15,324 bases of DNA from Alistipes sp. (GTDB taxonomy: Bacteria; Bacteroidota; Bacteroidia; Bacteroidales; Rikenellaceae), in assembly GCA_017629615.1 (NCBI GenBank), contig JAGBWT010000033.1, positions 1 through 15,324 on the forward strand. Direction: 5' to 3'. This document shows positions 8,601 to 14,359 of this stretch, piece by piece (within the stretch, counting starts at the first letter, position 1; every line of letters begins with the position of its first letter). The position numbers and the translations under genes are program-made. The notes under the pieces were generated by a model. The model had not been told where the DNA came from. It worked only from the letters and a program-made list of their open reading frames with translations, and did no database searches.

Positions 8601-8984
8601 CGCACCTTTGGAATCGGTCACAAATACCGGTGTGGTAGTTGTGCCATCGGGATAGGTTGCATATACCGAAGCGGTATATACTCCTGTCGGAAGATTCGTA
8701 AAGAGGTGGTTGCACGCATCGGCAGCAGTCGCCTCTCGGGTTATCGAGAGCGGCTCACCACCATCTTCGGGCGTAAGGTTAGAGGTAAAACTCTCGGCTC
8801 CTGCCTTGATTGCTGCTCCGCCATCAAAAAGAAGCGCGATACTGTTCTTCCCGCACGCCTCGTCATTGACGACGACAGCCTTCGGAGAGGGGTAAATCGG
8901 GTCGCTTGAATCGACACTCTCTTGCTCACAAGCAACAAAACCGAATCCCATCAAAAGAATCAGAAAAAATACAATTTTTCTCAT
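5640..8984 (-). CDS. Large FN3 / GLUG-like beta-helix surface lipoprotein
   Basis: This 1114-residue protein begins with a lipoprotein signal (FFLILLMGFGFVAC, Cys19). Visible parts in order are: a beta-rich N-terminal region (about 30-135); an FN3-like module (about 138-238, with FSGLDKNTDYWFVVKD); a jelly-roll-like module (about 254-482, from IVLAEDFSELVWGANY to FMDNVIIKVVAY); a clear FN3 domain (490-577, APVITSAEATAEEIVVKW, YQIRIKAV); and a long right-handed beta-helix (about 583-1050). The helix is built of GLUG-like repeats of the type G(G/L)(I/L)VG...(I)..C.N.G.(I/L). At least eight can be seen, for example GLVA.NS, GGIVG.A.GG, GGI.GG.GN and GGLVGQHGG. Such proteins bind or present glycans at the surface, and no enzyme motif is obvious. 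It is the first gene of the carbohydrate operon; its stop is 4 nt before the next ATG. Confidence 0.85.
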   Translation of the reverse strand: MRKIVFFLILLMGFGFVACEQESVDSSDPIYPSPKAVVVNDEACGKNSIALLFDGGAAIKAGAESFTSNLTPEDGGEPLSITREATAADACNHLFTNLPTGVYTASVYATYPDGTTTTPVFVTDSKGAVVKLKIEGASLSVKLAYATSSTLAFTWSVSSFKDIAKDCGTAYSFGIYKDAACKNLVVSWQTDVDDKIWTYLADGAPQFEFSGLDKNTDYWFVVKDLANNAASTPVKAKTLDFEVVVPNEAEMVEPSGIVLAEDFSELVWGANYLRGSAAYSADDRNLATAFDKAEGVNPINGGNWKWYLVDPSIEIGLFSTMKHAVENSRLAQWGLCSEVVGAGNSTICGRVGHIKLGASSKTALMCTPALTNLKSVATIEVQFDQARYDSDPVTGAVYVLNESAHAGKDGGYEVTPTIDKLAPAAEFEIKAGRSFTTEKIVIKNVAPGARIGIGPIRKDGSTPGSSQHRMFMDNVIIKVVAYESSTVALDAPVITSAEATAEEIVVKWESVEKASGYIIEYKESAAEQYTVVEVGNVLEYAIGALKGATVYQIRIKAVEEVSGSESEYSEVKEVKTLAKAEFPMIASNADEFIAILNDADGLRTAVATDEIQLAGNLDFTGKTLPEGVVFPGMLNGKNFTISNLVSDHAMFAQLSGAKDLTIDETCTFAATTATTLAPLAVEATGTISNVVNKANVSVELAADGDATVIVAGLVAINSAAIDKCKNYGAVTYTSTAPAYGGLVAGLAAYSDGAINECENYGNLTSNIPYLSNFGVVKEVTNLPIHIAGLVAQLDVNGSVTKSLNEGNIDYDITAIESMTISCGTNRPRIGGIVGLAYGGITACTNNGALDVNVTTSDQSVYKANNYPVNIGGISGGAFANATGASGADVTDCINNGDIKCVSYCDGAIPTCAGIVGYPGYENAAQTNLITRCVNNGTLEVFAQDEIRVGGINGGTGNVTYCKNYGAIKGTIPYTDATIGGISAFLSQSHKFEYNESYGALSNINGSTGVIEIGGLVGQHGGVNSYEGEGRGCVVNCDIVYDWGNHNWYSLIIGWNYSSSAVVVMGTVDEPIKILGGSMSCDGGTTVIPITAENYETYVKGAGSEAHTVNVQFGN

Positions 8985-9067
8985 AATTGTGGTGATTTAA
9001 TTTATAAAAATTTAACAAATAAGGTTATTTAGATTGGATTTTAGTCACGAACACACTCTATCCTCTA

Positions 9068-9095
9068 CAAAGGTAAGAAAATTTTTAATAAACAA
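9068..9095 (-). promoter_or_regulatory. Bacteroidetes-type promoter of the surface lipoprotein operon
   Basis: On the minus strand, TACCTTTG at 9075-9068 is an exact match to TAnnTTTG. TTG at 9095-9093 serves as a -33 element with a 17-nt spacer that is mostly A/T. The start site would fall near 9061, giving an AT-rich leader of about 77 nt before the ATG at 8984. It probably drives the large lipoprotein, the degenerate esterase and the active esterase, and perhaps the glycosidase by read-through. Confidence 0.6.
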
Positions 9096-9201
9096 TCGCA
9101 ATAAACCTATCTTAACAGGGTTTTTATATACAAAATTACACCATAGTATAATTTTATACCACCTTCCCACCTCTTTTCTACCACTTTTCTACCGCCCTCG
9201 G

Positions 9202-9250
9202 AGCGCAGCGACCAAGTCCCCTCCCGAGGAGGGGATTTAGGGGAGGGTCA
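9202..9250. repeat. REP-like repeat, copy 1
   Basis: This 49-bp unit begins agcgcagcgacc and ends ggggagggtca. It is identical to a second copy 147 bp further on, in the same orientation. Its core cccctcccgaggagggg is an inverted repeat with 7-bp arms and a 3-nt loop, extended by one more A-T pair. The second half (atttaggggagggt) contains another run that can pair with the CCCCTCC arm, so two alternative hairpins are possible. It resembles GC-rich intergenic repeats scattered in Bacteroidetes genomes. No T-run follows, so it is not a standard terminator. Confidence 0.8.
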
Positions 9251-9348
9251 GACTTATGAACGCGGCATTAGGCCGCGAGCAACGACCTATATCAGCGATA
9301 AAAGGTTGATATTATGTTACTTCGTATGGGCTTTATGCTGCTTTTTGT

Positions 9349-9397
9349 AGCGCAGCGACCAAGTCCCCTCCCGAGGAGGGGATTTAGGGGAGGGTCA
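9349..9397. repeat. REP-like repeat, copy 2
   Basis: This copy has the same 49 bp as at 9202-9250, in the same orientation, with 98 nt of unrelated sequence between. It ends 19 nt beyond the stop of the AraC gene, so it lies in the 3' untranslated region of that gene, where its hairpin could protect the transcript end. Confidence 0.8.
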
Positions 9398-9416
9398 TCG
9401 AATATTCACACTCTAT

Positions 9417-10325
9417 CTAAAAGAGGTTGGGGAGGCTATGGCGATTCTCGTCGCGAAATTGGCGAGGGGTTTGGCCCTCAATTTTACGGAACAGGGTCGA
9501 GAACTGCCCCACACTCTCAAAGCCCAGCGCATAGGCCGTCTCGGTTATCGAGCGCTGTTCCGAGACGAGCATCTCTTTGGCGCGACCAATCAGCAGCAGG
9601 TTGATATATTGGGCAGGAGCAATACCCATAACGCGCTTGAAGGATTGGCGAAACCACGAATATCCGACACCTACCGCATTGGCGACCTCCTGCACTTGTA
9701 GCGAGTGATGTACGCGCTCACGCATCAACTGTCGAGCCTCGTTGATTATATCCTCCGTGCGATTTGTTCCGCTTGTCGTACCCTTATATTTATATAGTAT
9801 ATGGCCAAGCATATGGGCTACAATACCCGAAAGCAGTTGCTGACAACCAATATTTTCGCGCTCGGCATTGCGAATAGCATCGCGATAGAGGGCTATGAGC
9901 GTATTGCTGACGCCGATGTGCATAATCGCATCTTTTGGCGTAAACGACGCCGTAGCCACCATCTTGTCGGCCACCTCACCCTTAAATCCAACCCAGAACT
10001 CACGCCAACCCTGCGCCTGGTCGGGGGCATAGCTATGCCTCTCGCCAGGAAACAAAATCATCACACTACCCGCCTCAACACGCCGACGAGCAACCGACTG
10101 CGACTCAAAATACCCGCCACCTTCGGTGATATATACCACCTGATACTCGTCGAGCGTACGACCGCCCTGCGACTTGAAATCATAGGTTGCAGGGTGCTGC
10201 ATTGCAGGGTAACAAGCGTTGGGCTCGATGGCCTGCATACCGACCGTTGTAACCATCACGCCCCACCCTTGTTCGTGCGGGCCGACGGTCAAATATTTTA
10301 GCGAATTGCTATCCAAACTTGTCAT
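9417..10325 (-). CDS. rhaR: AraC-family transcriptional regulator, likely rhamnose regulator
   Basis: This 302-residue protein has the full AraC layout. The N-terminal cupin-like sensor domain (about 15-125) carries EYQVVYITEGGGYFES and a V(E)AGSVMILFPGERHSY turn. The C-terminal double helix-turn-helix (about 191-292) has LQVQEVANAVGVGYSWFRQS as the first HTH and SITETAYALGFESVGQFSTL as the second, closing with RKIEGQTPRQFR, the family signature. The length is standard. It is divergent from rhaB across 100 nt, as expected for an activator of that operon; in Bacteroides an AraC-type RhaR controls the rhamnose operon. The name rests on position and not on specific residues. It could also act on the surface lipoprotein operon downstream on its own strand. 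Start ATG at 10325. Confidence 0.88.
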   Translation of the reverse strand: MTSLDSNSLKYLTVGPHEQGWGVMVTTVGMQAIEPNACYPAMQHPATYDFKSQGGRTLDEYQVVYITEGGGYFESQSVARRRVEAGSVMILFPGERHSYAPDQAQGWREFWVGFKGEVADKMVATASFTPKDAIMHIGVSNTLIALYRDAIRNAERENIGCQQLLSGIVAHMLGHILYKYKGTTSGTNRTEDIINEARQLMRERVHHSLQVQEVANAVGVGYSWFRQSFKRVMGIAPAQYINLLLIGRAKEMLVSEQRSITETAYALGFESVGQFSTLFRKIEGQTPRQFRDENRHSLPNLF

Positions 10326-10331
10326 ACCGTG

Positions 10332-10364
10332 TCAAATTTGAAAGTTTTTATATCATTTTTGAAA
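10332..10364. promoter_or_regulatory. Candidate AraC operator: direct repeat TTTGAAA spaced by 21 bp
   Basis: TTTGAAA occurs at 10337-10343 and again at 10358-10364, an offset of exactly 21 bp, or two helical turns. This is the usual arrangement of half-sites for AraC-family dimers. The first copy also overlaps a perfect 10-bp palindrome tcaaatttga (10332-10341). The repeat lies between the regulator start and the rhaB promoter. Binding is inferred. Confidence 0.45.
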
Positions 10365-10394
10365 TCCAAAATTAGCAAATCTATTATAATTTTG
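10358..10394 (+). promoter_or_regulatory. Candidate promoter of the rhamnose operon
   Basis: TAATTTTG at 10387-10394 is an exact TAnnTTTG box, 31 nt before the rhaB ATG. The nearest TTTG upstream (10358-10361) leaves a 25-nt spacer, longer than usual, and it is part of the proposed operator. A poor -33 element is typical of activator-dependent promoters. Confidence 0.5.
10367..10383 (-). promoter_or_regulatory. Candidate -7 boxes for the AraC regulator gene
   Basis: On the minus strand two overlapping-region matches to TAnnTTTG occur: TAATTTTG at 10374-10367 and TAGATTTG at 10383-10376. Either would give a leader of about 35-45 nt before the ATG at 10325. No good -33 TTTG is seen at the usual spacing. 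These boxes lie between the proposed operator and the rhaB -7 box, so the divergent promoters overlap and may compete. Confidence 0.35.
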
Positions 10395-10425
10395 CATTAT
10401 AAAATCCTAAAAATCTCGAAAAAAG

Positions 10426-11895
10426 ATGAAGATACACAACTTTTTAGCATTCGACCTGGGAGCAACCAGCGGTCGCTCGGTCATCGGAACGTTGCGAGAT
10501 GGCAGAATTGAAACACGCGAATTGACGCGTTTCCCAAACGGCATCATAGAGCTGCACGGAAAGTTCTATTGGAACCTCCTCGGCCTCTACGAGCACCTCA
10601 AAGATGGCCTTGCAGCGTGCGCTCGCGAGGGTATCACTCCCGACTCGATTGGCATCGATACGTGGGGTGTCGACGTCGTTCCGATTGGTAGCGACGGCTC
10701 GATTCTCGGTATGCCTCGCGCCTATCGTGACCCATACACCGACGGTGCGCCCGAAAAGTTTTTCGAGATAGTTTCGCGCGAAGAGGTCTACGACAAGACG
10801 GGTATTCAGATTATGAACTTCAACACCCTCTACCAGATTTTTGCTGCCGTACAGGAGGGCTACACCCCTATCGTAGAGGCGAAGCGATTGCTCTTTATCC
10901 CCGACGCATTGTCGTATATGCTCACGGGCAAAGAGGTTTGCGAATATACCATCGCCTCGACCTCGCAAATTCTCAACCCTCGCACCTCGCTCTTGGAGGC
11001 ATCGCTCTTGGAGGCTGCGGGCGTAAAGGGTGACATCTTCCCCGACGTACAACTTCCGGGCAACGTGATTGGCTCACTTACCGACGCATTGGCCGAGGAG
11101 ACACGCATTGGCAAGGTCGATGTTGTTGCCGTTGCAGGCCACGACACCGCCTCGGCCGTAGCAGCAGTACCTGCCGAGAATGAACGATTTGCCTACCTCT
11201 CGTCGGGCACTTGGTCGCTGATGGGTATCGAGACGCGAGAGCCGATTATCAACAGCGACTCGTTCCGCCACAACTTCACCAACGAGGGTGGCGTAGATGG
11301 CACAACACGCTTCTTGAAGAATATCTGCGGTATGTGGATATTGGAGCAATGCCGTAAGGAGTGGGAGCGAGAGGGCAAAAACTACTCCTACCCCGAAATT
11401 GTCGAGATGGCAAATTCGGCCGAACCATTTGTCAGCTTTATCAACCCCGACGACGCATCGTTTGCCAACCCGCAGTCGATGTTGCGTGCCATCGAGGCCT
11501 TCTGTCTCCGTACCGAACAACCCGTACCGCAAAACGATACGCAAATCATTCGCACCATCTTCGAGAGTCTTGCACTACGATACCGCGAGGTTTTGGAGAT
11601 TTTGGAGGGTATGGCACCATTTGCAATCGACGTATTGCACATCATCGGAGGCGGCTCGAAGAACCGACTTCTCAACCAATTTACCGCCAACGCTATCGGC
11701 AAACGTGTCGTTGCAGGTCCTTCGGAGGCGACCGCCTATGGTAATATTATGATGCAGGCCGTTGGTGCGGGTGCTATCAGCTCACTTGCCGAGGCTCGTG
11801 CGATTATCCGCGCCTCAATCGAGACCGAGGAGTTTGTGCCACAAGAGCGCGAGATTTGGGAGGCGGCATACAAACGATTTATAGAGTTAAAATAA
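10426..11895 (+). CDS. rhaB: Rhamnulokinase
   Basis: This 489-residue FGGY-family sugar kinase phosphorylates L-rhamnulose to L-rhamnulose 1-phosphate with ATP in the cytosol. The N-terminal phosphate motif FLAFDLGATSGRSVIG is at 6-21. GIDTWGVDVV (76-85) is the sugar-binding strand typical of rhamnulokinases. AGHDTASAVAAVPA (237-250) contains the catalytic base Asp240. LSSGTWSLMGIE (258-269) follows, and the C-terminal adenosine site is IIGGGSKNRLLNQFTANAIG (406-425). The length matches the family (about 480-490). The start at 10426 fits: homology begins at once, an A-rich tract precedes it, and there is little Shine-Dalgarno signal, as usual in Bacteroidetes. It is first in the operon, with 30 nt to rhaA. 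In Bacteroides the same gene is called rhaK. Confidence 0.96.
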   Translation: MKIHNFLAFDLGATSGRSVIGTLRDGRIETRELTRFPNGIIELHGKFYWNLLGLYEHLKDGLAACAREGITPDSIGIDTWGVDVVPIGSDGSILGMPRAYRDPYTDGAPEKFFEIVSREEVYDKTGIQIMNFNTLYQIFAAVQEGYTPIVEAKRLLFIPDALSYMLTGKEVCEYTIASTSQILNPRTSLLEASLLEAAGVKGDIFPDVQLPGNVIGSLTDALAEETRIGKVDVVAVAGHDTASAVAAVPAENERFAYLSSGTWSLMGIETREPIINSDSFRHNFTNEGGVDGTTRFLKNICGMWILEQCRKEWEREGKNYSYPEIVEMANSAEPFVSFINPDDASFANPQSMLRAIEAFCLRTEQPVPQNDTQIIRTIFESLALRYREVLEILEGMAPFAIDVLHIIGGGSKNRLLNQFTANAIGKRVVAGPSEATAYGNIMMQAVGAGAISSLAEARAIIRASIETEEFVPQEREIWEAAYKRFIELK

Positions 11896-11925
11896 TAGTC
11901 AATAACAACTTAAAACAGAACAAAA

Positions 11926-13179
11926 ATGAACGAAGCACAAATCAAACAAGCTTACGAAATCGCCGTTGAGCGTTATGCTCAACTCGGTATCGATGTAGAG
12001 GAGGCCCTTGCAAAATTGCAAAAGGTCGAAATCTCGATGCACTGCTGGCAGGCCGACGACGTTGGCGGTTTTGAATCAACCGGCGACCTTACGGGTGGTA
12101 TTCAGGCAACAGGCAACTATCCAGGCAAAGCTCGCAATATCGAGGAGTTGCGTGCCGACATTCTCAAAGCGATGACCCTTATCCCAGGTCGTCAGCGTCT
12201 CAACTTGCACGAAATCTATGGCGACTTCGGTGGCGAGGTGGTAGACCGCGACAAGGTTGAGCCAAAGCACTTCGAGAGCTGGATTGAGTGGGGTTTGGCA
12301 AACGGCATCAAGCTCGACTTCAACAGCACCTCGTTCTCGCACCCAAAATCGGGCAACCTCTCGTTGTCGAACCCCGATGAGGAGATTCGCAACTTCTGGA
12401 TTGAGCATACGAAGCGTTGCCGTGCTATCGCCGAGGAGATGGGACGTCGTCAGGGCGACCCTTGTATTATGAACCTCTGGGTACACGATGGTAGCAAGGA
12501 TATTACCGTAAACCGCAAGAAGTATCGCGAGTTGTTGAAGGATTCGCTCGACCAAATCTTCGCACAGAAGTACGAGAATATGAAGGACTGCGTTGAGTCG
12601 AAGGTATTTGGTATCGGCTTGGAGAGCTATACCGTAGGCTCCAACGACTTCTACATCGGCTACGGCGCACAGAATGGCAAGATTGTAACCCTCGACACGG
12701 GTCACTTCCACCCAACCGAGAGCGTTGCCGACAAACTTTCGTCGCTCCTGTTGTTCGTTCCGGAGGTTATGCTCCACGTCAGCCGCCCTGTACGTTGGGA
12801 TTCGGACCACGTTACGATTATGAACGACGAAACACTCGACCTTATGCACGAGATTGTTCGTTGCGACGCACTCGACCGCGTACATATCGGTCTCGACTAC
12901 TTCGACGCCTCGATTAACCGTATCGGTGCCTATGTTATCGGTACTCGCGCGACGCAGAAGTGCTTGTTGAGAGCGCTCTTGGAGCCACTTGCACAACTTC
13001 GCGCATACGAGGCAGAGGATAAGGGCTTCGAGCGTTTGGCTCTCTTGGAGGAGGCGAAGAACCTGCCTTGGAATGCAGTATGGGATATGTACTGCCTGCG
13101 CAACGGCGTACCTGTTGGCGAGTCGTTCATCGCCGAGGTTCAGAAATATGAGAACGAAGTAACATCGAAGCGTAACTAA
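11926..13179 (+). CDS. rhaA: L-rhamnose isomerase
   Basis: This 417-residue enzyme interconverts L-rhamnose and L-rhamnulose in the cytosol using two divalent metal ions. Motifs match RhaA well: ISMHCWQADDVGGFE (36-50), FSHPKSGNLSLSNPDEEIRN (137-156), GLESYTVGSNDFYIGYG (231-247), VTLDTGHFHPTE (254-265), HVSRPVRWDSDHV (284-296) and HIGLDYFDASINRIGAY (320-336). The expected metal and catalytic residues are present: E233, D257, H260, D292, D294 and D324, about ten positions lower than in the E. coli enzyme. The length is normal. It lies 30 nt after rhaB and 14 nt before the reductase gene, so it is co-transcribed. In Bacteroides it is called rhaI. Confidence 0.97.
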   Translation: MNEAQIKQAYEIAVERYAQLGIDVEEALAKLQKVEISMHCWQADDVGGFESTGDLTGGIQATGNYPGKARNIEELRADILKAMTLIPGRQRLNLHEIYGDFGGEVVDRDKVEPKHFESWIEWGLANGIKLDFNSTSFSHPKSGNLSLSNPDEEIRNFWIEHTKRCRAIAEEMGRRQGDPCIMNLWVHDGSKDITVNRKKYRELLKDSLDQIFAQKYENMKDCVESKVFGIGLESYTVGSNDFYIGYGAQNGKIVTLDTGHFHPTESVADKLSSLLLFVPEVMLHVSRPVRWDSDHVTIMNDETLDLMHEIVRCDALDRVHIGLDYFDASINRIGAYVIGTRATQKCLLRALLEPLAQLRAYEAEDKGFERLALLEEAKNLPWNAVWDMYCLRNGVPVGESFIAEVQKYENEVTSKRN

Positions 13180-13193
13180 AAACTGACAAAACT

Positions 13194-14351
13194 ATGTATC
13201 GCATTGTTCTTAACGAAACATCTTATTTCGGCGCGGGCTGTCGCTCGATTATCGCCGACGAGGTTGCAAAGCGTGGTTTCAAGAAGGCGTTTTTCGTGAC
13301 CGACAAGGATTTGATTAAATTTGGCGTTGCTGCAAAGATTGAGGAGGTACTCAACGGCGCAGGCATTCCATACGAGATTTATAGCGACGTGAAGGCCAAC
13401 CCTACTATCGGCAACGTTCAGCGTGGTGTCGAGGCCTACAAGGCTTCGGGCGCCGACTTTATCATCGCCCTGGGTGGTGGTTCGTCGATTGACACGGCCA
13501 AGGCTGTCGGTATCATCATCAACAATCCGGAGTTTGCCGACGTGCGTTCGTTGGAGGGTGTAGCACCTACGAAGCACCGTGCCGTGCCTACATTTGCACT
13601 CCCAACAACTGCCGGAACGGCTGCCGAGGTGACAATCAACTACGTTATCACCGACGAGGAGGCAAAGAAGAAGATGGTATGCGTAGACCCTAACGATATT
13701 CCGATGTGTGCAATCATCGACTGCGAGTTGATGTACTCGATGCCAAAGGGTTTGACCGCAGCAACAGGTATGGACGCACTTACCCACGCAATCGAGAGCT
13801 ACATTACACCTGGCGCGTGGACGATGAGCGACATGTTCGAGGCAAAGGCTATCGAACTCGTTGCCCAGCACCTCAAAAATGCTGTCGATAACGGCAAAGA
13901 CGAGGTTGCTCGTGCAGGTATGGCCGAGGCTCAATACATCGCAGGTATGGGCTTCTCGAACGTTGGTTTGGGCATCGTTCACTCGATGGCTCACCCTCTC
14001 GGAGCATTCTACGACACTCCGCACGGCGTAGCAAACGCACTGCTCCTGCCTTACGTTATGGAGTACAACGCCGATTCGCCATCGCGTGCAAAGTACCTGG
14101 GTATCGCCAAGGCTATGGGCGTAGACACCGAGGGTATGAGCATCGACGAGGGTGTTAAGGCTGCTATCGACGCTGTTCGCTCGCTCTCGCTCTCAATCGG
14201 TATTCCGCAGCACCTTTGCGAGATTGGCGTAAAGCGCGAGGATATTCCTGCGTTGGCCGTAGCTGCATTCAACGACGTTTGTACGGGTGGCAACCCTCGT
14301 CAAACCTCGGTCGAGGATATTGTTAAGTTGTACGAAATCGCATACGAATAG
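13194..14351 (+). CDS. fucO: Lactaldehyde reductase (iron-dependent alcohol dehydrogenase family)
   Basis: This 385-residue protein belongs to the group III, iron-dependent alcohol dehydrogenases. In this pathway it reduces L-lactaldehyde, the aldolase product, to L-1,2-propanediol with NADH, which regenerates NAD+ under anaerobic conditions. Seen in the sequence are the nucleotide-binding GGGSSIDTAKAVG (94-106), TTAGTAAEVT (138-147), and the metal ligands D194 and H198 in TGMDALTHAIES plus H263 and H277 in HSMAHPLGAFYDTPHGVANA. These fall within two positions of the E. coli FucO ligands. Fourteen nt after rhaA and 8 nt before the transporter, it is firmly inside the rhamnose operon and corresponds to rhaO of Bacteroides. 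Confidence 0.93.
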   Translation: MYRIVLNETSYFGAGCRSIIADEVAKRGFKKAFFVTDKDLIKFGVAAKIEEVLNGAGIPYEIYSDVKANPTIGNVQRGVEAYKASGADFIIALGGGSSIDTAKAVGIIINNPEFADVRSLEGVAPTKHRAVPTFALPTTAGTAAEVTINYVITDEEAKKKMVCVDPNDIPMCAIIDCELMYSMPKGLTAATGMDALTHAIESYITPGAWTMSDMFEAKAIELVAQHLKNAVDNGKDEVARAGMAEAQYIAGMGFSNVGLGIVHSMAHPLGAFYDTPHGVANALLLPYVMEYNADSPSRAKYLGIAKAMGVDTEGMSIDEGVKAAIDAVRSLSLSIGIPQHLCEIGVKREDIPALAVAAFNDVCTGGNPRQTSVEDIVKLYEIAYE

Positions 14352-14359
14352 TAGTCGAT

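Larger units (their letters stand above)
8985..9416. other. Non-coding interval with promoter and paired repeats
   Basis: These 432 nt separate the AraC gene from the lipoprotein operon, both on the minus strand. The part nearest the operon (8985-9170) is AT-rich and holds the operon promoter and a leader of roughly 75 nt. The part nearest the AraC gene is GC-rich and holds two copies of a 49-bp repeat. A small tandem duplication of cttttctacc (9173-9182 and 9184-9193) and a 6-bp hairpin (9261-9266 with 9272-9277, cgcggc/gccgcg) are also present. I see no credible gene; the short open frames here are interrupted by the repeats and lack family features. No clean terminator follows the AraC stop at 9417. 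Confidence 0.7.

Noticed and set aside
6156..8909. Two long plus-strand open frames (6156-7256 and 7770-8909) opposite the large lipoprotein gene
   Set aside because: They are antisense shadows: their translations are low-complexity in character and lack any domain, while the minus-strand frame is continuous with FN3 and GLUG-like repeats.
9202..9397. Possible CRISPR array from the repeated 49-bp unit
   Set aside because: There are only two copies, the unit is longer than a normal CRISPR repeat, the interval between them is 98 nt, and no cas genes are nearby.
9034..9604. Short plus-strand open frames (9034-9240 and 9314-9604) in and next to the repeat region
   Set aside because: They run through the 49-bp repeats, have no recognisable protein features, and the second overlaps the AraC gene on the opposite strand.
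12076..14024. Minus-strand open frames (12076-12996 and 13176-14024) opposite rhaA and fucO
   Set aside because: Both lie entirely within genes whose active-site motifs are complete. Their translations are rich in Cys, His and Arg without pattern.
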